Source: OFTM382 sp964448185 (GTDB lineage: Bacteria; Planctomycetota; Phycisphaerae; Phycisphaerales; UBA1924). Taken from it: a stretch of 64,000 nt of DNA. Under the pieces are notes generated by a model. It saw nothing but the letters and a program-made list of their open reading frames with translations. It searched no databases and was not told the origin of the DNA. The stretch spans positions 4,764 through 68,763 of the forward strand of contig CAYUVO010000002.1 of the NCBI GenBank assembly GCA_964448185.1. Reading direction: 5' to 3'. The position numbers were made by a program, and so were the translations under genes. Shown piece by piece: positions 53,826-62,775 of the stretch (position 1 is the first letter of the stretch; each line of letters begins with the position of its first letter).

Positions 53826-54437
53826 TCAGGAGTGGTCTTGTTGAGAGGGCGGGGACAGGTCGGAGAGCTCTTTCCGCAGAGCGGCACGGGCTCGGAACAG
53901 CCGGCTGCGAACGGTCCCCGGAGCGACCCGCAGCACAGAAGCGATCTGCGCGTAGTCCAATCCTCGGACGTCACGCAGCACAAGGATCGCCCGCTGGTCG
54001 TCGGTGACTCGGGCTAAACCCTCGATGAGCCGACTGCGGGTGTCCTGATGTTCGACGCTGTGAGAGGCGGGAAGTTCCCGAGATTCTGCATAGGCGAGGG
54101 GGCTTTTCGGACCTTCGCCCTCGCTGCTGCCCTGTCCCTGTGCCCGGTTGCGGTGGCGGAGGGTTCGCAACTCCGAAAGGCATGTATTGGTCGCGATGCG
54201 GTAGAGCCACGTGCTCAGCAGCGACCGCTGATCGAACCCCCGCAAACCCGAAATGGCCTTGATGAAGGTTTCCTGCGTCATGTCGGCAGCCTGCTCGTGC
54301 TCGCCCATCATGCGCAAACAAAGCGTGAACACCCGGTCCTGGTGTCGGCTCACGATGCCTTCCCAAGCTCTGGGATCGCCGGTGCGGGCTCTTGCGATCA
54401 GAGCCCAGTCGTCGCTAGCGGAGTGGTAATCGGGCAC
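53826..54437 (-). CDS. ECF-type RNA polymerase sigma factor
   Basis: This 203-residue sigma-70 family protein has region 2 (ARTGDPRAWEGIVSRHQDRVFTLCLRMMGE, then EQAADMTQETFIKAISGL and STWLYRIATNTC) and region 4 (RAILVLRDVRGLDYAQIASVL, then PGTVRSRLFRARAALRKEL). It lacks region 1.1 and region 3, so it is an extracytoplasmic function sigma factor. It is followed by its likely anti-sigma factor after 8 nt and preceded by a membrane protein gene that overlaps it by 23 nt. The target promoters cannot be predicted from this window. Confidence 0.93.
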   Translation of the reverse strand: MPDYHSASDDWALIARARTGDPRAWEGIVSRHQDRVFTLCLRMMGEHEQAADMTQETFIKAISGLRGFDQRSLLSTWLYRIATNTCLSELRTLRHRNRAQGQGSSEGEGPKSPLAYAESRELPASHSVEHQDTRSRLIEGLARVTDDQRAILVLRDVRGLDYAQIASVLRVAPGTVRSRLFRARAALRKELSDLSPPSQQDHS

Positions 54438-55131
54438 GTGTACGAGATGCTATCGCGTGATCGGCGCGTCTGCGGGGCCAGCCGATGCGCGAACCGAAGA
54501 CCAGCAGCCGGGAGATCCACCGGGCTTTGAAGAAGAGCAGAGCACCCACCGAGGGCCAGATGACATATGCGAGGATCAGAGCTGTTGAATGGGTGAGCGA
54601 CAAATTTTCCTCGTAGTAACGAAGGATCATTTGGATGGGATTGTTCAAGTCCATGACGGCAAGAAATACAAACCACGTGGCGAATCCAAGGGTGAACAGC
54701 AGGCCGAAGACTCGCAGGATCGCGGTGAGCGCCTCGCACAGGCGGGTGCGAAAAACTCGTAGCGGCATCCGGCGATGCCCGCTCGATGGCGCCGCGAGCG
54801 TGAGCCCGCATTCGTTGCAGAGCTCGCTCGTTCCTGCGATGTCGAACCCGCAGCGAGGACAGAGGGTTGCCGATGACGCGGGAACTATGCGTGCCGCGAG
54901 CCATGGCCCGAGCCACCACAAGAACGCAAAGAGCCCGGTCCACCACCACATAGGGCGGAGACCTCGAATTAGGTATCCGGGGCCACTCGAGTAGGCAGAA
55001 TAGTAATAAATATTATAAAACATCCGCTCTTGGAACAACTGGATACCCATGAGCAGCGAAGCCAGTGCTCCAAACCGAAGCATCGCGATCACAGTGGCTC
55101 TACGCCGGGCGATGTCGTGTGCGGTGAGCAT
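54415..55131 (-). CDS. zinc-ribbon membrane protein
   Basis: This protein of about 238 residues has three to four membrane helices and a cytoplasmic zinc ribbon (CPRCGFDIAGTSELCNECG, about residues 89-107), a motif repeatedly seen in planctomycete membrane proteins. The ATG start at 55131 lies within a possible -10 region (TATACA) with no Shine-Dalgarno; an in-frame GTG at 55188 would add 19 residues. The end overlaps the ECF sigma gene by 23 nt. It may share the sigma/anti-sigma transcript, but its role is unknown. Confidence 0.65.
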   Translation of the reverse strand: MLTAHDIARRRATVIAMLRFGALASLLMGIQLFQERMFYNIYYYSAYSSGPGYLIRGLRPMWWWTGLFAFLWWLGPWLAARIVPASSATLCPRCGFDIAGTSELCNECGLTLAAPSSGHRRMPLRVFRTRLCEALTAILRVFGLLFTLGFATWFVFLAVMDLNNPIQMILRYYEENLSLTHSTALILAYVIWPSVGALLFFKARWISRLLVFGSRIGWPRRRADHAIASRTRARLPLR

Positions 55132-55232
55132 AAAAATGTATACAAACCGATGTCGAGCGTGATGCGTGTGCGCAAGCGAATTGTTCACCGGAAGCTCAAG
55201 GTGTTGTCGAGAACTCCATGAGGAGAAGCCAC

Positions 55233-58046
55233 TTACGCAGCCGACGAAGTATCGGCGGTCAGCTCTTTGGCGCGGGCTTCTTCGATCACGAGTTGGTCGA
55301 CGGTTGGGGCGTCTTTGAGCGCCTTGCCGTTGGCGCCGGTCAGGGATACGCCGTCGAGCGTCGAGATGATCGGGATCGGATGCTCTTTGTCGTGGTCTTC
55401 GAGCGCCTTGATAAGCTCGGTCTTTTTGTCTTCTTCAAGCTCGGCCCACTTGCCACGCCCCCGGCACTTGGGGAAGTTGCTGCACCCGAGCCAAGGACCG
55501 CGGACGCCGTTACGCAGGTTGAGCGGCGCGTCGTCGTTGGTACACATAAGGTCTGTGAGCAGCGGCGGCTGACTCGGCGCGTTGACCTTGCCCGTCTTAT
55601 CTATGTTGAGAATCAGGCCGAAGTCTTTGGGCTCGCCGTCGTGAGTCAGCGTGGTCAGGAACGGACCGAACCGACCCGTTCGGCGGACCATGGGCCGACC
55701 TGTCTTGGGGCACATGACGTTGACGAGTTCGTTGGGCCTGGGCTTGCCCATGCGATCGACCGGGCAGGCGTAGGCGCAGTCGGGATAGGTGCTGCACGAG
55801 AGGAATCGGCCGTTCTTTCCGAAGCGGTAGACGAGCGAGCTGTTGCACTTCTGGCAGCGGTATTCCTCGGGCGCGGGCACCGTCTCGGCCTTGGCGTGCT
55901 TGAGCTGTTCATCCGCTCTCGCGAGCGCCTCGGTGAACGGCACATAGAACCGCTTGAGCATCTCGATCCAGTCGAGGTGTTCCTCTTCGACCTGATCGAG
56001 TTGGGCTTCCATCTCGCGCGTGTACCCGACTTCCATGATCTTGGGGAACGCCTCGATGAGCTTGTCGGTGACGACTTCGCCGAGATCAGTTGCGTACATC
56101 CTGCGTTCGATCAGCTCGACGTACTTACGATCCTGAATGGTCGAGATGATCGAGGCGTATGTTGAAGGTCTGCCGATGCCCTCGCTCTCGAGCACCTTGA
56201 TAAGACTCGCCTCGGTGAAACGCGGAGCGGGCGAACTGAACTTCTGGAGCGCAGCAATATCAAAGGCATGCAACGGCTGGTCTTGTTTGAACGAGGGCAG
56301 GTTGAGCTCGTCGCCGCTGGTGGGCACGCCGCTGACTCGGTAGTGCCCGTCGAATACAAGCGTTCGGCCCGTCGCCTTGAAGACGGCTTTGGGCTCTTTG
56401 CCGCTCTCGATGCGCACCGCCGTCGAGTCCCACTGTGCGGGGGTCATCTGAGACGCGACGAATCGTTCCCAGATCAGCGTGTAGAGCCGGAGCTGGTCGG
56501 GCTTGAGGGTGTTTTTGACGCGGTCGGGCGTGCGACTCGGATCAGTGGGTCGGACGGCTTCGTGAGCCTCTTGCGCAGCTTTGTTGGAGCTGGAGAAGAA
56601 GTTAGGTTTGTCGGGCAGGTATTCGCTGCCGAAGGTCGAACTTACATAGCCCCGCACCGCTTCGAGGGCTTCGCCTGCGATATGGGTCGAGTCGGTTCTC
56701 ATGTAGGTGATGAGACCTACGGGGCCTTCGCCGGGCAGCTCGACGCCTTCATAGAGGCCCTGAGCAGCACGCATCGTGCGTTGAGCGCCGAACCCAAGGC
56801 GGGTCGAGGCGGCTTGTTGGAGTGTGGAGGTAATAAAGGGAGGCGCGGGCCGACTCTTGGTGCGTTTGGTTTCGATCGACTTGACCGTAAAGGGCACCGA
56901 CGGATCGGCGACGCCCACGAGCGTGCGTTTCCAATGGGCGGGGCCGAGGCCGTCGTTGTCTTTGGTGACGGTGGATTCGATGTCGGACAGGCCGCAGGCT
57001 TGGGCTACAGCTCGGACCTGTGGCGTCAGGTCGTTGTCGTCGGGTTTGGCGAATGTTTCGGCTGCCCGCCCGAGTCTCGCTGCGATGCCCTCGCGGGTTT
57101 TGTCGTCGGCAGGACCGATGAGCTCGGCGACAGGCGTCGAGGGGTTGAAGGATTTGCCGTCAAACTCGACGAGCTCGGCGCGGATCCCGCCGTGGGCTGC
57201 GAGCCAGGCGTTCTGTTTCTTGATGGTCGGCGGGTTGTTCTTGTCATCGCGGGTGGCGAGCAGCTCGCGCCACTCGGGGCTGTTGGACTCGGCGGTGGCT
57301 TGGTCGAGCGCGAAGTTGGCGGTGATGGTCCAGTGCTCGCCGGGCACGAAAGCGCGGATCTCTCGCTCGCGTTCGGTCACCAGCCTGACGGCGACGGACT
57401 GGACGCGGCCCGCCGAAAGCCCGCGAGCGACCTTCTTCCATAACAACGGGGAGACCTGATACCCGACGATGCGGTCCAGAATGCGCCGTGCTTGTTGAGC
57501 GTTGACGCGGTCCTCGTCGATCGGGTGCGGGTTCGAGAACGCGCGTGCAATCTCGGCCTTGGTGATGGCTGCGAAGATCACCCGCTTGGCCTCGGCGGAT
57601 TCGATGCCCAGTTCTTGGGCGAGGTGCCAGGCGATAGCTTCGCCCTCGCGGTCAAGGTCTGTCGCGAACCAGACTTGGCCCCCGGTGCTCAGGACGTCCT
57701 TGGCGGCCCGTTTGAGATCGCGGACGACTTGTTCTTTGCCGTCGAGCACGACGTAGGTCGGGGCGAAGTCGTTGTCGAGATCGACCCCGGGGACGGGGGC
57801 TTTTTTGGTGCCCTTGGGTACTTTGGGAGCCTTGGCGGGCAGGTCGCGGACGTGGCCGATGGACGCGAGCACGATGTATTCATCGCCCAGATAGCGGTTG
57901 ATGGTCTTGGCCTTGCTCGGGCTTTCGACGATGACAAGGTGCTTGCCCTTGGCGTCGCCAGCCTTGTAGGTCTGCTTGGATCGGCTCGAACCTGCGCGGC
58001 GTCCGGCGGCTTTTTTGGTCGTTTTTTTGGTCGTCTTCTTGGCCAT
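55233..58046 (-). CDS. topA: DNA topoisomerase I
   Basis: This 937-residue type IA topoisomerase relaxes negative supercoils. The N-terminus is lysine-rich (KKTTKKTTKKAAGRR). The Toprim domain begins HLVIVESPSKAKTINRYLG and carries TDLDREGEAIAWHLA. The active-site tyrosine (Tyr448) is in GLITYMRTDSTH. The C-terminal region has three topoisomerase zinc ribbon segments (CQKCNSSLVYRFGKNGRFLS, CPKTGRPMVRRTGRFGPFLT, CTNDDAPLNLRNGVRGPWLG). The ATG giving MAKKTTKK was chosen over an upstream GTG; neither has a clear Shine-Dalgarno. It lies downstream of miaA after 215 nt in which I see nothing else. Confidence 0.95.
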   Translation of the reverse strand: MAKKTTKKTTKKAAGRRAGSSRSKQTYKAGDAKGKHLVIVESPSKAKTINRYLGDEYIVLASIGHVRDLPAKAPKVPKGTKKAPVPGVDLDNDFAPTYVVLDGKEQVVRDLKRAAKDVLSTGGQVWFATDLDREGEAIAWHLAQELGIESAEAKRVIFAAITKAEIARAFSNPHPIDEDRVNAQQARRILDRIVGYQVSPLLWKKVARGLSAGRVQSVAVRLVTEREREIRAFVPGEHWTITANFALDQATAESNSPEWRELLATRDDKNNPPTIKKQNAWLAAHGGIRAELVEFDGKSFNPSTPVAELIGPADDKTREGIAARLGRAAETFAKPDDNDLTPQVRAVAQACGLSDIESTVTKDNDGLGPAHWKRTLVGVADPSVPFTVKSIETKRTKSRPAPPFITSTLQQAASTRLGFGAQRTMRAAQGLYEGVELPGEGPVGLITYMRTDSTHIAGEALEAVRGYVSSTFGSEYLPDKPNFFSSSNKAAQEAHEAVRPTDPSRTPDRVKNTLKPDQLRLYTLIWERFVASQMTPAQWDSTAVRIESGKEPKAVFKATGRTLVFDGHYRVSGVPTSGDELNLPSFKQDQPLHAFDIAALQKFSSPAPRFTEASLIKVLESEGIGRPSTYASIISTIQDRKYVELIERRMYATDLGEVVTDKLIEAFPKIMEVGYTREMEAQLDQVEEEHLDWIEMLKRFYVPFTEALARADEQLKHAKAETVPAPEEYRCQKCNSSLVYRFGKNGRFLSCSTYPDCAYACPVDRMGKPRPNELVNVMCPKTGRPMVRRTGRFGPFLTTLTHDGEPKDFGLILNIDKTGKVNAPSQPPLLTDLMCTNDDAPLNLRNGVRGPWLGCSNFPKCRGRGKWAELEEDKKTELIKALEDHDKEHPIPIISTLDGVSLTGANGKALKDAPTVDQLVIEEARAKELTADTSSAA

Positions 58047-58261
58047 GAGAGAGGCAGTACTCACAGAGAGGGATGGATCTTCGGCGTCTGGAGGGAATGG
58101 GCACCGCTGAGGGGAGTCAAGGCGCGGGGCGTGGACACCCTATGTTTTTTTGGAGAACGATGAGACAATGACAGCAGTTCAGCCGCATGGAATGACGAGA
58201 GAGTGGCAGGAATCAGCGATCAAAAACCGAACACAAAATCTGCTCGAATCGCAATCAAGGT

Positions 58262-59248
58262 TCAGTGTCCTGACGATGAGTCATGCGTTGAACCGCCCTG
58301 GCAGCCATCGTCAAGCCGATCGAGGACCAGCTTTGGCCAGCGGTCGATGGCCGAGGGTTCGAGTCGTAGGAGTGCCGAAGGGTGGGTGGGTGTTGCTGCG
58401 AGCCGCTTGATCCAGGTGCGTTGTTTCTTGGCGAACCGCCGAGTCTCGATCTTGATCTGCTCGATGGCGTTTTCGAGCCCGCGTTTGCTCTCGCCACTCT
58501 CGAAGCAGGCGATGAGCTGTTTGTAGCCAAGGGCTTGGCTGGAGGTGGGGCCGAACTTCTTGGATTGCCACAGCTCGCGGACTTCGCCGACGAGCCCCGC
58601 AGCGACCATCTCGCGGACCCGGGCGTTGATGCGTGGGTTGATCTCCTCCGAGGGCCAATCGAGCACGACCAGCAGCGTGTCATGCTTGGGGCGGCTCTGA
58701 TCCCACTGGGTCTGGAGGGCGGTGATGGGGGCGCCGGTCTGTTCGTAGACCTCAATCGCCCGGATCGTTCGGCGTCGGTCGTTGGGGTGGATGCGCTCGG
58801 TGGCCTCGGGGTCGATCTCGGCGAGTCGTTCGCGGAGCGTGGGGCCGGTGAGTGTTTCGAGCCGGGCTCGGAGCTTGGGGTCTGGCGGCGGGCCTTCAAA
58901 GAGCCCGTCGAGGAGTGCTTTGATGTAGAGGTGGGTGCCGCCGACGACGATGGGCAGGGCCTGGCGCGCGCGGATCTGGTCGATGGCAGCGGTGGCGAGG
59001 GCGAGCCAGTCGTGGACGGTGAAGGGCTGCTCGGGCTCGCAGCAGTCGTAGAGGTGGTGGGGCAAGCTGCCCCGCTCGGCGGCTGATGGCTTGGCGGTGC
59101 CGATGTCCATGCCCCGGTAGATCCCGAAGGCGTCGGCGGAGATCAGCTCGGCTTGGCGGCCTTGAGCGGCGAGTTCTCGGGCAAGCCCGAGGGCCAACGA
59201 CGACTTTCCGCCAGCGGTGGGACCAATGATGACCGGGAATCGGAGCAT
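58262..59248 (-). CDS. miaA: tRNA dimethylallyltransferase
   Basis: This 328-residue enzyme adds an isopentenyl group to A37 of tRNAs that read codons beginning with U. It starts MLRFPVIIGPTAGGKSSLAL with the P-loop GPTAGGKS (residues 9-16), and carries ISADAFGIYRGMDIGTAKPS, LPIVVGGTHLYIKALLDG, and the C-terminal FAKKQRTWIKRL. The typical C2H2-type metal motif of eukaryotic homologues is absent, as in bacteria. Length is normal. It diverges from der with 29 nt between start codons. Confidence 0.95.
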   Translation of the reverse strand: MLRFPVIIGPTAGGKSSLALGLARELAAQGRQAELISADAFGIYRGMDIGTAKPSAAERGSLPHHLYDCCEPEQPFTVHDWLALATAAIDQIRARQALPIVVGGTHLYIKALLDGLFEGPPPDPKLRARLETLTGPTLRERLAEIDPEATERIHPNDRRRTIRAIEVYEQTGAPITALQTQWDQSRPKHDTLLVVLDWPSEEINPRINARVREMVAAGLVGEVRELWQSKKFGPTSSQALGYKQLIACFESGESKRGLENAIEQIKIETRRFAKKQRTWIKRLAATPTHPSALLRLEPSAIDRWPKLVLDRLDDGCQGGSTHDSSSGH

Positions 59249-59277
59249 TCTTTGAGGGTAAGCTCAAGGCGGCTCCT

Positions 59278-60846
59278 ATGGTTGCAGCTATGCCCATTCC
59301 TCGCGTGGCCATCGTGGGCCGACCCAACGTCGGTAAGAGCTCCTTGTTGAACATGATCGCTGGTGAGAAGGTCGCAATCGTCGACCCGACGCCCGGCGTC
59401 ACTCGTGACCGCGTGTCGATCGTCCGGGATCTGACGTGCCCCGATGCGCGTGGGCCCGACAAGCCCGTCGAGTTCACCGATACAGGCGGCTACGGCATCT
59501 ACACGGCAGAAGACGGCCGATACGACGAGACGGGCGCTGATCTGCACGCGCTGACGCATGACATCGAGCTGCAGATTGCTCACGCGGTCGAGTCGGCGGA
59601 TCTGGTGCTGTTCTGTATCGATACGCAGGCGGGTCTGACGCCCTCGGATCAGGAGATCGCGTTGTTCTTGCGGAAGCGCAAGCTGCCCGGCGGGGTGCAG
59701 TCGAAGCGCAAGACGCTGCCGATTCGGATTGTGGCAACGAAGGTGGACGGCCCCAAGTGGGAGGCGTACGCCTTCGAGATGGCCGGGCTTGGGTTTGGTG
59801 ATCCGATGCCGGTCAGCGCGATGAACAACTACATGCGTCGAGCGTTTTTGGACACGATCTATAGGTTGATGCCCGAGCCTGATGAGACGCCCGAGCCCGA
59901 GGCGGATCTTCGGATCTCGATTATTGGTAAACGCAACGCGGGCAAGAGCACGCTGGTCAATGCGCTCGCGGGCCAGAAGCGGGTGATCGTCAGCGAGATC
60001 CCGGGCACAACCCGCGACGCGATCGACGTGCGGTTCGAAGTGGACGGCAAGTCGGTGGTCGCGATCGACACCGCGGGTCTCCGCAAGAAGAAGAGCTTTC
60101 AAGGCCCGGTCGAGTGGTACGCTTTTGATCGTGCCAAGCGAGCGGTCGCCCGCAGCGACGTTGTGGTGTTCATGATCGACGCCTCGACCAAGCTCAGCCA
60201 GGTGGATGAACAGCTCGGGATGATCGCGCACAAGGCGTTTAAGCCCGTCGTGCTGGTGGTCAACAAGTGGGACCTGGTCGAGGGCAAGAAGAACACTCGT
60301 GGCAATGACGTCACGGTCGAGGACTACGAGGAGTATCTCCGCAAGGAGCTCCGCGGGCTCTCGTGGGCGCCGATGGTGTTCGCGTCCGCTGAGCACGGGT
60401 TGAACCTCAAAGGCATTCTTGATGTCGCGTTCGAGCTGCATGCGCAGGCGAGTGAGCGGGTCTCGACGGGCAAGCTCAACCGGGTGGTCCGTGGGCTGGT
60501 GGATTCGCGTGGTCCGTCGAGCAAGCTCGGGCTCGAATGCAAGGTGTACTACGTCGCGCAGATCAAGACCAACCCGCCGACGATCGCGATGGTGGTCAAC
60601 GAGCCCTCGTTGTTTACCGAGAACTACGAGCGGTTCCTGTTGAACCGGTTCCGTGAGGTGTTGCCGTTCGAGGAAGTCCCGATCAAGCTGATTATTCGGG
60701 CTCGCTCACAACGCAAGGGCAAGACCATGTCGTTTACGGACGACGAGGCGGGGATGGATGGTGCCAGAGAGTTGCGTGAGGCTCTGGGCGATCTCGACGT
60801 TGCCGATCTCAAGGACGCGGACGCGTTCTTTGACGACGAGGATTGA
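59278..60846 (+). CDS. der: GTPase Der (EngA), ribosome assembly
   Basis: This 522-residue double GTPase is needed for 50S ribosome assembly. The first G1 motif is GRPNVGKS (about 14-21) with DTGGY as G3; the second is GKRNAGKS (217-224) with DTAGL, and NKWDLV as the second G4. A KH-like C-terminal domain follows (YVAQIKTNPPTIAMVVNEPS). It has AAGG about eight bases before the ATG. Length exceeds the usual about 440-490 residues mainly through an insertion between the first G motifs and the linker. An in-frame ATG four codons later is also possible. Confidence 0.95.
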   Translation: MVAAMPIPRVAIVGRPNVGKSSLLNMIAGEKVAIVDPTPGVTRDRVSIVRDLTCPDARGPDKPVEFTDTGGYGIYTAEDGRYDETGADLHALTHDIELQIAHAVESADLVLFCIDTQAGLTPSDQEIALFLRKRKLPGGVQSKRKTLPIRIVATKVDGPKWEAYAFEMAGLGFGDPMPVSAMNNYMRRAFLDTIYRLMPEPDETPEPEADLRISIIGKRNAGKSTLVNALAGQKRVIVSEIPGTTRDAIDVRFEVDGKSVVAIDTAGLRKKKSFQGPVEWYAFDRAKRAVARSDVVVFMIDASTKLSQVDEQLGMIAHKAFKPVVLVVNKWDLVEGKKNTRGNDVTVEDYEEYLRKELRGLSWAPMVFASAEHGLNLKGILDVAFELHAQASERVSTGKLNRVVRGLVDSRGPSSKLGLECKVYYVAQIKTNPPTIAMVVNEPSLFTENYERFLLNRFREVLPFEEVPIKLIIRARSQRKGKTMSFTDDEAGMDGARELREALGDLDVADLKDADAFFDDED

Positions 60847-60938
60847 GCCTGTTCGTGCTCGGCTAAGATCAAGATCGCGCGAATAAACGGCAGTGTGATC
60901 CTCAGTTGGTCAGTGCGTTGCGCTATATTCATGGACCC

Positions 60939-62762
60939 ATGGCGAGCACCACCGGCACGATCCTGAGAGGCTTCTCCGCGAAGCTCGGCTTTCAGCGTGA
61001 CTGGTACCTGATCCTCGTCGGGGCAGCCATTGGGACCATCACCGGCTTTGGGGCGATGGGATTCGCCTGGGCACTGGCCCAACTCGAAGAGCTCGTCGGA
61101 GAAGGACACCACGCGATCGGTCCTTGGGCCATGATCGTGTTCCCGATGATCGGGATGTTTATCACGGGCGTCTTGGTGCATTACTTCGCGGCCGAGGCCA
61201 AGGGTCACGGCGTGCCACAAGTGATCTATGCCCTCGTCAAAAAGGGGGGCGACATCCCGGCGCGAATAGGAATCACCAAGATCCTCGCGTCGATTGCAAC
61301 GGTTGCGTCCGGGGGCAGCGCGGGCACGGAGGGTCCGATTGTCCAGATCGGTGCCACGGTGGGTTCGAGGGTCGGCAAGTGGCTTCATATTGACCGCGAA
61401 CAGATGGGCACGCTCGTTGGGTGCGGTGCGGCTGCGGGGATCTCGGCGATCTTCAACGCGCCGATCGCGGGCGTGTTCTTTGTGCTCGAGATCATGCTCA
61501 AGGATTTCTCGACGAAGATCTTTACGCCGATCGTGATCGCGTCTGTGTTTGCGTCGGTGACAACGCAATCGTTGCTCGACGGGAACGAGGCGATCTTCGC
61601 GACAAGCGAAGCGTTGCACGAGGCGCGGTTCTATGTGACGGAACTGCCGACGTTTGTGCTGCTCGGTGGTGTGTGCGGCCTGGTCGCGGTGGGCTTCAAC
61701 CGCATGCTCCACAAGGGCGAGGATCTGTACGACAAGATCAAGCTCCACCCGCTGCTCAAGCCACTGACGGGTGCGATCGCGCTAGGCGGGCTCGGGTTTT
61801 TGTATCTCGCTGTATGGGGCAGCGGGGTCGGCGGGAGCCCCGATGGTGGCGAGATCCCCGCGTTCTTCGGCAACGGCTACCACACGATCAAACAACTCAT
61901 CGACCCGGTGAGCTACACGGGCGAGGGCGGGCTGAGCATCACGTTTATGGCGATGGCAGCACTGGTGGTGTTCAAGATGGTCGCGACCACCTTTACGCTC
62001 GCGTCGGGCGGCTCGGGCGGCGTGTTTGCGCCGAGCCTGTTCCTCGGTGCCGCAACGGGTTCGGTCATGGGCGTCACGCTCGAGAGCATCGGGCTGGTGC
62101 CCGAGGGTTCGACCCCGGCGAGCTACGCGCTCGTGGGCATGGCGGCGGTCGTGGCAGCCTCAACGCACGCGCCGCTCACCGCGATCTTGATCTTGTTCGA
62201 GCTGACACGCAACGTGTATGTGGTGCTCCCGATCATGCTCGCGGCGGTGGTGTCGACGGTGGTGGCACAACTCATCGAACGCGACAGCATCTATACCTAT
62301 CGGCTGCGTCAACGTGGGGTCAGCGTGAGCACCGTTCGGGATGTATCGCTCCTTCGGCGGATCTCGGTGCGGTCGGTCGATCGCACGCCGTTGCCCGAAG
62401 CGGTGTTCCCGAGCGACCCGGTCTCGAAGCTCATCGCGCTCCACGCGACGCACAGCGTGCCCGATTTCCCGGTGGTCGATGACCAGGGACGCTACGTCGG
62501 CATGGTGACGGGCCGGGATCTGCGCAGCGCGCTCATCGACCGCGAGGCGATCCCGTTGCTGCTCGTTGCGGAGCTGTTGCGGAGTGATTTGCCCGTGCTC
62601 GAGAGCGACGAGATGCTCGACACGGTGCTCGATAAGTTCGCGGAGCACGACGTGTCGAGCCTGTGCCTGCTTGCTGCGCACGATCCCGAGAAGCCGGCGG
62701 GACTGATTACCCGCTCGGACGTGATGCGACGCTATCAACAAGCCCTCGATATGGCGACGTAA
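60939..62762 (+). CDS. ClC-type chloride channel/transporter with CBS domains
   Basis: This 607-residue membrane protein is of the ClC family. The selectivity-filter segments are visible as GHGVPQV (usual GSGIP, serine missing), GTEGPIVQIG (usual GKEGP, with the gating glutamate kept) and GGSGGVFAPSLF. About 10-12 membrane helices are predicted over the first 450 residues, followed by two CBS-type domains (VDDQGRYVGMVTGRDL is the clearest). The missing serine at the first filter suggests that the anion preference or H+/Cl- exchange may differ. The ATG giving MASTTGTIL was chosen. Confidence 0.88.
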   Translation: MASTTGTILRGFSAKLGFQRDWYLILVGAAIGTITGFGAMGFAWALAQLEELVGEGHHAIGPWAMIVFPMIGMFITGVLVHYFAAEAKGHGVPQVIYALVKKGGDIPARIGITKILASIATVASGGSAGTEGPIVQIGATVGSRVGKWLHIDREQMGTLVGCGAAAGISAIFNAPIAGVFFVLEIMLKDFSTKIFTPIVIASVFASVTTQSLLDGNEAIFATSEALHEARFYVTELPTFVLLGGVCGLVAVGFNRMLHKGEDLYDKIKLHPLLKPLTGAIALGGLGFLYLAVWGSGVGGSPDGGEIPAFFGNGYHTIKQLIDPVSYTGEGGLSITFMAMAALVVFKMVATTFTLASGGSGGVFAPSLFLGAATGSVMGVTLESIGLVPEGSTPASYALVGMAAVVAASTHAPLTAILILFELTRNVYVVLPIMLAAVVSTVVAQLIERDSIYTYRLRQRGVSVSTVRDVSLLRRISVRSVDRTPLPEAVFPSDPVSKLIALHATHSVPDFPVVDDQGRYVGMVTGRDLRSALIDREAIPLLLVAELLRSDLPVLESDEMLDTVLDKFAEHDVSSLCLLAAHDPEKPAGLITRSDVMRRYQQALDMAT

Positions 62763-62775
62763 CACCTGCTTTTGA

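Noticed and set aside
56268..57443. Plus-strand open frame (391 codons) opposite topA
   Set aside because: Gly/Val/Arg-rich shadow of the conserved topoisomerase sequence.
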